Source of the DNA: Planctomycetota bacterium
GTDB taxonomy: Bacteria; Planctomycetota; Planctomycetia; Planctomycetales; Planctomycetaceae
Assembly (NCBI GenBank): GCA_013151585.1
Contig: JAADHY010000465.1
Location: forward strand, 1,382 to 10,820
Direction: 5' to 3'
DNA length: 9,439 bases
Part shown: one piece after another, positions 1-6,479 of the stretch
Layout: every line of letters begins with the position of its first letter
Position numbering within the stretch: position 1 is the first letter of the stretch
Notes under the pieces: generated by a model
What the model saw: the letters and a program-made list of their open reading frames with translations, nothing else
Database searches by the model: none
What the model was told of the DNA's origin: nothing
Translations under genes and position numbers: made by a program

Positions 1-938
1 CTACGGCTGCGGAGATCGGGGGTCTCGAAGTACATCGCCATCCCCTCGGTAAGCCACAGCGGATTGTCGGCAAATCGGGTGTGCAACCCGCAGTTGAATG
101 CGATCTGATGAGAGGCCTCGTGGATGATCGTCGCCACGTTGCCCGGCACGCGGGCCATCCGGCGAGCGATGTCGGCTGTCGTGCGTACGCTCTTCGGGTT
201 CTCCTCGGCCGTCAGATCATAAAGCACCATCCGATTGCTCGGGATCGAGTAGTACCCTTGAACCGCGTCGGCTTCCGCCCCCAACTCACTCTCCGCAAAG
301 CGCACGAACTGTCGGCGGTCGGTTAAGATGATGGCCGGCAGCGGAAACTCCGGCTCTCTCACCCGTAAAGCGCGCGATCGCCAATGCGTGCGAAATGCGT
401 CGTAGAGGCGTTCGAATAAAGCGGCACACCACCGTGTGTAGTTCGTGCCGGCGAGGGAACAAACGACATAATGACGCGTCAAACGAACCTGGACCGGAGT
501 GGCGGGGAACCGCGCTTGCAACGACCGCTGGATTTGACGTCCGAGTTCTTCGGGCAAGAGCGGCCGAAAGAGCTGACCCGTCGCTGCTTCTTTAACGAGC
601 TGCTTTGGCGGGATCGTCCACAGCCGACCGTCGCGACCGACCAGCAGGATGCCGCCGTCCGCCGCCCGTACCAGCACCTTTCCGAGCACATCGCGCTGGC
701 CCCCCGCCTCGTCGTGAAATTCGGCTCGAACCATCGGCGCGCCCTCTTCGGCCGCCAGAACTGTCTGCGTCGCCGTTGGTCCGCCCGTGCCAAGCCAGGT
801 GAAGACAAGGACATACGCTGCGATCCGAAACGCACTGGTCCCCGTCGTTCCGGATTCAGCCGCAGTCACCGGGCCGGAGCGTGCGGATCCGGATAGCGAG
901 CCGCCGCCGTGTGCCAGAATCAGAAGGCCAACCATCAT
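1..938 (-). CDS. DUF1570-type putative zinc metallopeptidase, C-terminus beyond left edge
   Basis: The minus frame is open from ATG at 938 to the left edge: 312 codons, no stop. An in-frame stop at 960-962 limits upstream extension. Residues 273-277 read HEASH, the HExxH zinc-binding and catalytic motif of gluzincin-like peptidases. It is followed by NPLWLTEGMAMYFE (292-305), where E298 is the likely third zinc ligand. The block HEASHQIAFNCG...NPLWLTEG closely matches what I know of DUF1570, a family abundant in planctomycetes. A hydrophobic stretch near residues 39-50 followed by an Ala-rich VLAAEE looks like a signal peptide or membrane anchor, so the protein probably acts outside the cytoplasm. 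That stretch sits far from residue 1, so a later start such as the GTG in PVTAAES is possible; no strong Shine-Dalgarno decides it (935 is also ATG). Residues about 68-110 resemble a small beta domain with the phrase GGILLVGRDGRLWTIP. Substrate unknown. Family call is strong; protease activity is inferred from the motif. Confidence 0.87.
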   Translation of the reverse strand, partial: MMVGLLILAHGGGSLSGSARSGPVTAAESGTTGTSAFRIAAYVLVFTWLGTGGPTATQTVLAAEEGAPMVRAEFHDEAGGQRDVLGKVLVRAADGGILLVGRDGRLWTIPPKQLVKEAATGQLFRPLLPEELGRQIQRSLQARFPATPVQVRLTRHYVVCSLAGTNYTRWCAALFERLYDAFRTHWRSRALRVREPEFPLPAIILTDRRQFVRFAESELGAEADAVQGYYSIPSNRMVLYDLTAEENPKSVRTTADIARRMARVPGNVATIIHEASHQIAFNCGLHTRFADNPLWLTEGMAMYFETPDLRSR

Positions 939-1113
939 GCTGCTGCGCGCCCTACCGGATCACTCACAAGTCGCATGGCAAAGAAACGGAATTCGTTTGG
1001 GAAAGAAGAGGAATTCCCGTCTACGACAGATTGACGCAATTGTCTCCAAATTGACATTCTAGCACCTTGGAGACCGGCTTGCTGGTTCTTCCGGGCGAAG
1101 TGGGCGGCTAGAA

Positions 1114-1131
1114 CCTGCATTCAAATGCAGG
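1114..1131. repeat. 18-bp palindrome upstream of the DUF1570 gene
   Basis: Sequence is CCTGCATT-CA-AATGCAGG: perfect 8-bp arms around a 2-base centre. It lies about 176 bases upstream of the DUF1570 start. The size and symmetry suit a binding site for a dimeric regulator, but distance and lack of a recognisable promoter leave this unproven. Confidence 0.4.
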
Positions 1132-1257
1132 AAAACGGCTGCTGACACCGCTCCGCCAGCATGGAAGTTGCCGAGAATTCTGGCTTTTGTATTCGGTCGG
1201 CATTCGGCGGCTTCGGCTTGTGCTCTGTCAAGGCAAAGAATCGGGATCATGCTTTTT

Positions 1258-1306
1258 GTGGCGCGGGCGTTTCGCCAGCGAGCAGCAGCCGAGACGGCGG
1301 CGCTAC
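1258..1306. repeat. REP-like imperfect inverted repeat
   Basis: Two 22-base arms, 1258-1279 (begins GTGGCGCGGGCG) and 1285-1306 (ends GGCGGCGCTAC), pair at 15 of 22 positions around a 5-base spacer. Read as protein, one strand gives AGVSPASSSRDGGAT and the other LAGETPAPQ. From memory, phrases of this kind recur in spurious hypothetical proteins from planctomycetes and verrucomicrobia, where they come from dispersed GC-rich intergenic palindromes. I infer a degenerate copy of such an element; only one copy is in this window, so its repetitive nature cannot be shown here. Confidence 0.45.
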
Positions 1307-1891
1307 GATCAACTTCAACCCCAATTCTTTCCTGCGACGCAGCACTGGTCTTTTTGAAACGGGCTCCAACTTCTTGGGGACGTTCCGAATCGGTAAGAGC
1401 CCGACCGTTGGGCCCCGATTCGTTAGCGGGGGCACTGACTGCCTCTGGCGGTCCGGCGCTGCCCTCAAGCAGTCAGCCGCGGCCAAACAAACGCTCGGGC
1501 TTGGAGCCTTTTCAGAACCGAGCCCGTTGGGGACCAGCCGTGTTGCCTAGTCTCGGTCTACTCAACCCCTACCTGGTTCGTTGCGATGACATATCGCGCA
1601 AACCCAGCCCGTCGACCCGGGGGTCCGTTTAGAGCTTCTCGAGAATTGAACTGTTCGTGAAGTTCGGAGACCTGCGGTCAAGTCTGTGCAGGGTCTCGGG
1701 CCCCGCGCACAGTGCCGAGGCCCCTCAGTCTGTGCGTCGTTTTGGCCGCAAGGGCAGCCCGGATCCAGCTCCCGAAAAGCGTCAGCAGATCGAATTTTTC
1801 CCTGACAACGGCCTGCGCTCGCTCCAGGACTTCGCCCGAAAAAGAAGTTCTTTAGGCGGTCGACAGGTAAGTTGCTTTGCCGATCCACGAC

Positions 1892-1928
1892 GTTTCGAGC
1901 ATTGACGGTTTGCTGTCAATCTCGAAAC
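1892..1928 (-). terminator. stem-loop behind the kinase gene, possible terminator
   Basis: GTTTCGAG-C-ATTGAC (1892-1906) pairs with GTCAAT-CTCGAAAC (1915-1928): 14 perfect base pairs interrupted by one bulged base, with an 8-base loop. It starts 9 bases after the stop codon of the minus-strand kinase gene. Position and strength suggest a transcription terminator or an mRNA 3'-end-stabilising hairpin. No U-tract follows on the minus strand, so it is not a classical intrinsic terminator. Confidence 0.5.
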
Positions 1929-1937
1929 CTCAACAGT

Positions 1938-4367
1938 TTAATCGGCAGCCGCACCGCCGGGCTCATGCAATCGGATCGGGACTTGATACAAGTCGAACCC
2001 GCCGTACCCGCCTGGACGGTCAGAGGCAAACAGAAGCCACCGGCCGTCGGGGGATATCATCCCTTCGTGCGTTTGGGAATCGTCGTGTACGATCGGTTCG
2101 AGGCCTTGCGGTGCGCTCCAAAGACTTTCCCGGCTCGGACGACTCGCCACACACAGCCACCCGTGGTTGAAGACCAGAATGAGCTGGTCAGGCGACATCC
2201 AGGGATACGCATCCCAGTCGGGGCCGTTCACAGGCGGGGGCATGCGGGTCGCTTTTTTCCAACTCCCGTTCCGAGATTCTCGGCGACAGACCCACAGATC
2301 GGTGTGCCCGAGGCCGCCTGGGCGTCGAGACTGAAACACCAACGTCAGCCCGTCCCCGGACACGGCGGGGCTATACTCAGTCGCTGGACTGTTCACGGGC
2401 GGCCCAGGATTGAACGGTGCCCCCCAGGGCGCGTCGGCCGATTCGCGTGTGCAAAACCAGATGTCACCGCCACCCAGACCCCCGGGACGCTTCGATGCAA
2501 AAACCAACGTTCGCGAGTCGGCTGTGAGAGAGGGACAGCAGCAATCCGTTGCGATCCCGGAACCGAGCTTGAGGGGTTTGGGAGGGCCCCACGGCTCCTG
2601 AATCGAAGGGCGGGTCGATATCCAAATGCGGGCCGGACCGCCACGATTGGAGTGGAAAAGGAGCGTCAACATGTCCGACGAAAGTTCCGGGGCATCCTCG
2701 TTTGACGCACTATTCACGCGCGGGCCGAGATTCTGGGGTGGGCCCAAAATCTCGATCGGACCGACGCGAATTGGAAACCCCGGCGCATGCGGTCGCTGAG
2801 ACTCGCGTCGCCGGCGAGTCTGGCGTTTTGAACCGGTGGCGGGTCCGCTGCGGGCGAACCTTGCAGCAGACGAAGTTCTTGGGGAGCTGACCGGGGATCG
2901 TGGTCGACTTTTTGGGGGCCAAGTGCGCTTTTCTGCTATGACAACTTTGGTTGAGCGTGCCCCTTGGCCCTTCTCGCCAGACCGAGACGACATGACTTTC
3001 TGGGGCGAAGATTTGTTTCTGTGTGTCGAACCGTGCGGAGTCACTATGAAGTCATTCAGCCATAGAACGAGGGCGAAGCTGCCGAGCATCACGGCCAGCA
3101 CGGCGCCGACAGTGACCTTCACGGCCAGCCGCGACGGCTGTGAAGTCGAAGAAGACAGCCTCCGCCAGAACCGTCTCAACGTCGAGTGGGATCGCTCGCG
3201 TTGACACGTCTCTCGCTCGGCTCGTTTCACCCCCGGCACAATGATCGGCTCTTCTTCAGCCAGCCGCTCCAGAAACGACAGCAAAGCGCCGTCCCGTGAA
3301 GAATTGGAACTGGCGATCGCCAGCGGCTGGCGCTGAGGCACGCTGACTGCCGATTCCAAAGCACCGATCACTTCGTCCATCGATTGGTAGCGGTCTTCCG
3401 GCCGCTTGGCCACCATTTTCTGGAACACAGCATCCAACTCGGCCGGCACGTCCGGTCTTGCCTCGCACAACGAAGGAACCGGGAGTTCCCGATGAGCCAA
3501 CAAGACCTGGACCAGGGAATCTCCTTCGTACGGTTTCTGTCCTGTCAACAGCCGATACAGCGTGCAGCCTAAAGAGTAAATGTCCGAACGGTGATCGGCG
3601 CTGCGTGTGTCCGCCGCTTGTTCCGGCGCCATATAGTCGCAAGTCCCCATCACTTGGCCGCTGCTAGTGAGCCGTTCGATACTGTCCCCCTCATCACCTT
3701 CGAACAGTCTGGCCAATCCCATGTCCAGGATTTTCACCGTTCCGTCGCGCGATAGTAGCAGGTTGCTCGGCTTGATATCACGATGGACCACTCCTTGCTC
3801 GTGCGCGTACGCAAGTCCCCGAGCCGCTTGCAGCACGCACTCTACGGCCTCCACCAGTGACAATGGGCCTCGCTGATGAACCAACTGGCTGAGGTCGCAT
3901 CCTTCCACGTACTCCATGACCAAGTAATGCACGCCTTCGTGCTGGCCCGCGTCGTAGGCAATCACAATGTTTGGATGGATCAGTCGGGCCGCAGCACGCA
4001 CTTCCCGACGAAATCGCGCTACGGCATCGGGCGACTTCGTAGCCGAGGCGGGCAGCACTTTTAGGGCAACGATACGCTCCATGGCACGATGCCGGGCTTT
4101 GAAGACTTGCCCCATTCCCCCGGCCCCGATCCGTTCCAAAATCACGTAGTCCCCCAGCACCAATCCCTTGATCTTGCCTTGGTAGACCAACGAGGCTTGA
4201 TACTTGGTCAGCTTCCCCGCGCGCACGAGTCGCCGGGCGAACGTCTCGGCATCACGAATCGGTTCGCCTTGCTCTAGCTCTTTTTGGAGCGTTTGAACTT
4301 CGGCGCGGGTCAACAATCCGCTTTGAACCAAGTTACGAATGAACTCTTTCAGCGAGACAGCCGTCAT
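1938..4367 (-). CDS. membrane Ser/Thr protein kinase with C-terminal PD40 propeller
   Basis: 809-residue Hanks-type (PknB-like) kinase that transfers phosphate from ATP to Ser/Thr. An N-terminal helical segment (1-70; LKEFIRNLVQSGLLT) is of the kind often preceding planctomycete kinases. The kinase domain (about 74-340) is intact: Gly loop GAGGMGQV 81-88, lysine K103 in ALKV, E122, catalytic HRDIKPSN 195-202, metal-binding DMG 215-217 (in place of DFG), APE 247-249 and SDIYSLG 261-267. A cytoplasmic linker leads to one transmembrane segment (about 414-437). A basic Ser/Pro/Arg-rich stretch (445-530) follows, then PD40/TolB-like propeller repeats (about 545-797) with LTLVFQSRRPGG-type motifs near 567, 620, 674, 728 and 777. 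The propeller is therefore predicted outside the cytoplasmic membrane as a sensor. Start ATG 4367 was chosen over an in-frame start at 4523, because AAAGGGG lies 6 bases upstream of it and the 52-residue extension looks non-coding. Ligand and targets unknown. Confidence 0.93.
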   Translation of the reverse strand: MTAVSLKEFIRNLVQSGLLTRAEVQTLQKELEQGEPIRDAETFARRLVRAGKLTKYQASLVYQGKIKGLVLGDYVILERIGAGGMGQVFKARHRAMERIVALKVLPASATKSPDAVARFRREVRAAARLIHPNIVIAYDAGQHEGVHYLVMEYVEGCDLSQLVHQRGPLSLVEAVECVLQAARGLAYAHEQGVVHRDIKPSNLLLSRDGTVKILDMGLARLFEGDEGDSIERLTSSGQVMGTCDYMAPEQAADTRSADHRSDIYSLGCTLYRLLTGQKPYEGDSLVQVLLAHRELPVPSLCEARPDVPAELDAVFQKMVAKRPEDRYQSMDEVIGALESAVSVPQRQPLAIASSNSSRDGALLSFLERLAEEEPIIVPGVKRAERETCQRERSHSTLRRFWRRLSSSTSQPSRLAVKVTVGAVLAVMLGSFALVLWLNDFIVTPHGSTHRNKSSPQKVMSSRSGEKGQGARSTKVVIAEKRTWPPKSRPRSPVSSPRTSSAARFARSGPATGSKRQTRRRRESQRPHAPGFPIRVGPIEILGPPQNLGPRVNSASNEDAPELSSDMLTLLFHSNRGGPARIWISTRPSIQEPWGPPKPLKLGSGIATDCCCPSLTADSRTLVFASKRPGGLGGGDIWFCTRESADAPWGAPFNPGPPVNSPATEYSPAVSGDGLTLVFQSRRPGGLGHTDLWVCRRESRNGSWKKATRMPPPVNGPDWDAYPWMSPDQLILVFNHGWLCVASRPSRESLWSAPQGLEPIVHDDSQTHEGMISPDGRWLLFASDRPGGYGGFDLYQVPIRLHEPGGAAAD

Positions 4368-4373
4368 ACTGCG

Positions 4374-4380
4374 CCCCTTT
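4374..4380 (-). promoter_or_regulatory. ribosome binding site of the kinase gene
   Basis: AAAGGGG on the minus strand, 6 bases before the ATG at 4367. It decides the start against the upstream in-frame ATG at 4523. Confidence 0.55.
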
Positions 4381-4556
4381 TGGAAGCCTCGAAGGCGAAT
4401 CCTTCCCACGGTATGACAGTCATGTTTGAGACACTCGATGAGCGCCCTCGCCTGGTCAATCAGAAAGTCGGGAATGGGATGAGCGGATTCCGATCTTCCT
4501 CTTGGCTCCGGCCGTCGATGCAACTCTGATGGCGTGCAAAAAGTATTGAGATCAAT

Positions 4557-4605
4557 GTAGGCCAGTGAGGAGCAAAGCGTGGCGGCGGTCCCCTCACTGG
4601 CCTAC
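4557..4605. repeat. perfect 14-bp inverted repeat, strong hairpin
   Basis: GTAGGCCAGTGAGG (4557-4570) and CCTCACTGGCCTAC (4592-4605) are exact reverse complements around a 21-base loop. On the plus strand the stem is followed by a pyrimidine-rich TTCTTTCTCCTT, so it could end a plus-strand transcript. No gene ends just before it on either strand. It could also be a relic of a mobile element or the stem of a small RNA or leader. Confidence 0.6.
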
Positions 4606-5210
4606 TTCTTTCTCCTTCCGCCGGCGAGTGGGGCTCCCCAATCCTCCGGGGGGAGTCCCGGCCTCAGCCGGTCAATTGATGATCCAATGTGTGGCTTTCT
4701 GACTGCCAACGCTCAATCTGATAGCAGGGAATTGGCGGGCCGAAACACGCCTCTCGCACACAGGTAGGCTCGCGCTTGCTTTTCGGAATCCTCAAGTTTC
4801 ACAATTCCAGTTCGGTCCTCCGAGCCGGTGTGCCCTTACTCCCATTAGACAGAACGCAATCTGATAGGGCGGGCGGACAATGTTTCTCGAATTTTTTGAC
4901 AAATCGCATTCTGAAACACGACCACACCCACCAGACGACGTGTCTGGCGCGCTCCGTCAAGCTCCTCGGACCACGCTGGTTCGTTGATCCCGCATTTTTT
5001 GAGGAAAAGTCGAGCGAGCAGGCCGAGACAAGAGATCAGCGAAGGGAGCGTTTTTTTCGTGTCGTTGACGTACGGCAGTGGCGTTCCAATTTCGGAGGGC
5101 GATTGGATGCGTGTGGAGAGGCGCAAGTGTAAGTTGCCGTGGTCTTTTGGCTGCCGTGAGTGGTAAACTGAAAGCGATGACGCCTGATGGAAAGATTTTG
5201 GCTGGATAAG

Positions 5211-5228
5211 CGTTTTTCACGAAAAACG
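5211..5228. promoter_or_regulatory. palindrome upstream of sigma-factor gene, candidate operator
   Basis: CGTTTTTC-AC-GAAAAACG: perfect 8-bp arms with a 2-base centre, ending 44 bases before the sigma-factor ATG. The symmetry and promoter-proximal position suit an operator for a dimeric regulator. It could also form a short stem-loop in the leader. No confident -35/-10 could be assigned around it. Confidence 0.45.
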
Positions 5229-5260
5229 TGTCCGGACCGAAGGCCTCTTTGCGTTATTAG

Positions 5261-5266
5261 AAGGGA
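5261..5266 (+). promoter_or_regulatory. ribosome binding site of the sigma-factor gene
   Basis: AAGGGA, 6 bases before the ATG at 5273. It supports that start codon. Confidence 0.65.
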
Positions 5267-5272
5267 CGGGCC

Positions 5273-5908
5273 ATGGCAGAAGAAGGGCGATCGGAATCCA
5301 CAGAAGGCAGCTCGCGCAAACGGGAGGAGTTTCGCGAGCTGATGGATCGCATCGCCGCGGGAGACGAGTCGGCGGCGGAGGAGGTTGTGCGCCTGTACGA
5401 GCCGTACATTCGGCGGTTTGTTCGGTTTCGCTTAACCGATGTTCGGGTGCAACGGCTGATCGATTCCGTAGATGTGTCGCAGTCCGTTTTCCTGCGGCTG
5501 TTCCAGGGGCTGCAACGGGGCGCTCTAGACGTGGAAGGGCCCGAACAGTTGAAAGCGCTCCTGACCACGATCGCTCGAAATCGGCTGCGCGATCGGACAC
5601 GGCGGGTCCGATCGGACCGGCGCGGCGGCAAATGGATGCGCGAGGCCTTTGATCTTCCGGCCCATCAGGCGATGAGTTCGGAGGGGGACCCCGGTCAGAT
5701 TGTTGAGAATCGAGACTTGCGACAGTGTCTTACGGAAGAACTGGATGCTCACGAGCGGCGCCTTTTCGAACGCTGGTTGGCCGGAAAGACGTGGGCAGAG
5801 ATTGCGAAGGAGGTTGGGGGAACGCGGGAAGCGCTCCGCAAGCGGTTGATGCGAGCCATTGCGTCGGCCTCCGTACGACTTGGATTGCGGACGAAAGACC
5901 ATGAGTGA
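5273..5908 (+). CDS. ECF-like RNA polymerase sigma factor
   Basis: 211 residues, the usual size for a two-domain (sigma2 plus sigma4) ECF factor, which directs RNA polymerase to a specific promoter set. Sigma region 2 spans about 34-115: SAAEEVVRLYEPYIRRFV, then DSVDVSQSVFLRLFQGL (64-80) and LTTIARNRLRDRTRR (97-111), the core-binding and -10-recognition helices. Region 4 spans about 148-204, with the helix-turn-helix TWAEIAKEVGGTREALRKRL at 173-192 for -35 recognition. The sequence style matches the planctomycete ECF groups known to neighbour Ser/Thr kinase genes. A Shine-Dalgarno (5261-5266) supports the start. Its last 8 bases overlap the start of the downstream kinase-like gene (ATGAGTGA), implying one operon and translational coupling. 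No anti-sigma factor with a zinc or RskA-like domain is visible, so the downstream membrane protein is the candidate regulator. The exact ECF group cannot be fixed by eye. Confidence 0.92.
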   Translation: MAEEGRSESTEGSSRKREEFRELMDRIAAGDESAAEEVVRLYEPYIRRFVRFRLTDVRVQRLIDSVDVSQSVFLRLFQGLQRGALDVEGPEQLKALLTTIARNRLRDRTRRVRSDRRGGKWMREAFDLPAHQAMSSEGDPGQIVENRDLRQCLTEELDAHERRLFERWLAGKTWAEIAKEVGGTREALRKRLMRAIASASVRLGLRTKDHE

Positions 5909-6479
5909 CGTGGATGGCGACGCCCCGGAGGATTGGAGCGGTCCGGAGGAGGAAGAACGTTCGGATGAAAAAACCAGTCGACCGTCGGAGCCCTCACAGC
6001 GAGGGCTGCCGATCGGCGATGTGGCGGCCATCTGGACGGACATGAAGACCCGGTCGGCGCAGGGCGAACCGGTCCGGGTCGAAGACTATCTTCCCGAGGC
6101 GTACTGGGCCGAGTGTCCAGACGAGCTGCTCTTGGACCTCGTCTATGCGGAGTTTCTACTGCGAGGAGAGCGCGCGGAGTCACCAACGATCGACGAATAC
6201 GTTGACCGGTTCCCTCACCTCGCTGACCAGATTCGACGACAGTTCGCGATTCACTGGTGCCTGGCCAGTTGGGCAGAAGCGGGAGGAAAGGACCCGTCGA
6301 CCGATTTGTCGGCCATCCGGGATTATCGGGTCTCCCGGCGCGTGCATTCCGACGATTGTGTCACCATTTACCGGTCGATTCATCCGTTTCTTGGCCGTGA
6401 GGTTTGGGGGTCATTCTGGGGCGTCGGTCGATCCCGGAAGATTCCCGCCGGTGGTTCGAGGCCGAAGGGCGAAAGCTGA
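5901..6479 (+). CDS. kinase-like membrane protein, N-terminal part before frame break
   Basis: ATG 5901 was chosen because it overlaps the sigma-factor stop by 8 bases; an in-frame ATG at 5859 lies deep inside the sigma gene and is unlikely. Residues 1-45 are acidic and probably disordered. Residues about 48-130 (DVAAIWTDMKTRSAQGEP...VEDYLPEAY...TIDEYVDRFPHLADQIRRQF) match the helical N-terminal domain often found before the kinase domain in planctomycete Ser/Thr kinases. From D141 (DYRVSRRVH) the kinase fold begins, but the glycine loop is degenerate (VHSDDCVTIYRS instead of GxGxxG). After LGREVWG (164-170) the frame runs into unrelated sequence and stops at 6477-6479. The continuing kinase homology lies in the -1 frame, so this is the front half of one protein of about 670 residues, not a complete 192-residue product. 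Whether the break is real is open. Confidence 0.75.
   Translation: MSDVDGDAPEDWSGPEEEERSDEKTSRPSEPSQRGLPIGDVAAIWTDMKTRSAQGEPVRVEDYLPEAYWAECPDELLLDLVYAEFLLRGERAESPTIDEYVDRFPHLADQIRRQFAIHWCLASWAEAGGKDPSTDLSAIRDYRVSRRVHSDDCVTIYRSIHPFLGREVWGSFWGVGRSRKIPAGGSRPKGES
6401..6410 (+). other. frameshift site within the kinase-like gene
   Basis: The upstream frame reads LGREV up to 6404. The downstream kinase-like frame has an in-frame stop at 6398-6400 and resumes homology with RRSIPEDSRR. The only useful place for the switch is the GGTTTGGGGG tract. Adding one G to the G5 run (6406-6410) joins the halves into a 671-codon frame including stop. A single-base deletion, a sequencing or assembly error in the homopolymer, or a -1 ribosomal slip would all look like this. 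Confidence 0.7.

Larger units (their letters stand above)
939..1937. other. gene-free spacer, about 1 kb
   Basis: No convincing gene is seen on either strand. Several frames stay open for 60-150 codons, but their translations are rich in Arg, Ser, Pro and Gly, show no domain or motif, and overlap one another on both strands, as expected by chance in GC-rich DNA. The spacer lies between two minus-strand genes, so it holds the 3' end signal of the kinase gene (stem-loop at 1892-1928) and presumably the promoter of the DUF1570 gene. I could not identify a convincing -35/-10 pair. Other structure: a palindrome at 1114-1131, a REP-like imperfect inverted repeat at 1258-1306, and a 9-bp stem with one G-T pair at 1496-1504/1518-1526. 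Confidence 0.6.
4368..5272. other. divergent intergenic region, 905 bp
   Basis: This spacer separates the minus-strand kinase from the plus-strand sigma factor and should carry both promoters. I see no credible protein gene: open frames of up to about 118 codons exist, but none has a recognisable domain and they overlap on both strands. Structure present: an 11-base palindrome ATGACAGTCAT at 4413-4423, about 46 bases before the kinase start; a perfect 14-bp inverted repeat at 4557-4605; a GC-rich weak hairpin at 4634-4655; an 11-base direct repeat CAATCTGATAG at 4714-4724 and 4857-4867; a TTGACA near 4896 without a matching -10; and an 18-bp palindrome at 5211-5228. Confidence 0.6.

Noticed and set aside
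935..1120. 61-codon minus-strand frame ending in an ATGA overlap with the DUF1570 start
   Set aside because: The overlap looks operon-like, but the short translation has no recognisable feature and no clear ribosome binding site; chance is more likely.
1435..1476. 8-bp inverted repeat CTGACTGC / GCAGTCAG with a 26-base loop
   Set aside because: Short arms with a long loop in GC-rich DNA are expected by chance.
1168..1632. 154-codon plus-strand open frame in the first spacer
   Set aside because: Composition is Ser/Arg/Pro/Ala-rich without motifs. It overlaps other open frames on both strands and contains the REP-like repeat.
4368..4523. 52-residue N-terminal extension of the Ser/Thr kinase from the ATG at 4523
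   Set aside because: The ATG at 4367 has AAAGGGG at good spacing and starts a typical planctomycete kinase N-terminus; the extension looks like non-coding leader.
4714..4867. Direct repeat CAATCTGATAG at 4714-4724 and 4857-4867
   Set aside because: Only 11 exact bases with poorly conserved flanks and two copies; not enough to call a repeat family, binding array or insertion footprint.
4890..4930. TTGACA resembling a sigma-70 -35 element upstream of the sigma-factor gene
   Set aside because: No acceptable -10 hexamer lies 16-18 bases downstream, and it is more than 350 bases from the gene.
4776..5132. 118-codon plus-strand frame, and minus-strand frames opposite it, in the divergent spacer
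   Set aside because: No domain, signal or coding-like composition could be seen, and I could not recognise a transposase remnant.
6400..6412. Programmed -1 ribosomal frameshift signal
   Set aside because: The tract GTT TGG GGG TCA does not fit the canonical X XXY YYZ slippery heptamer and I see no clear downstream pseudoknot; kept only as an alternative to mutation or sequencing error.
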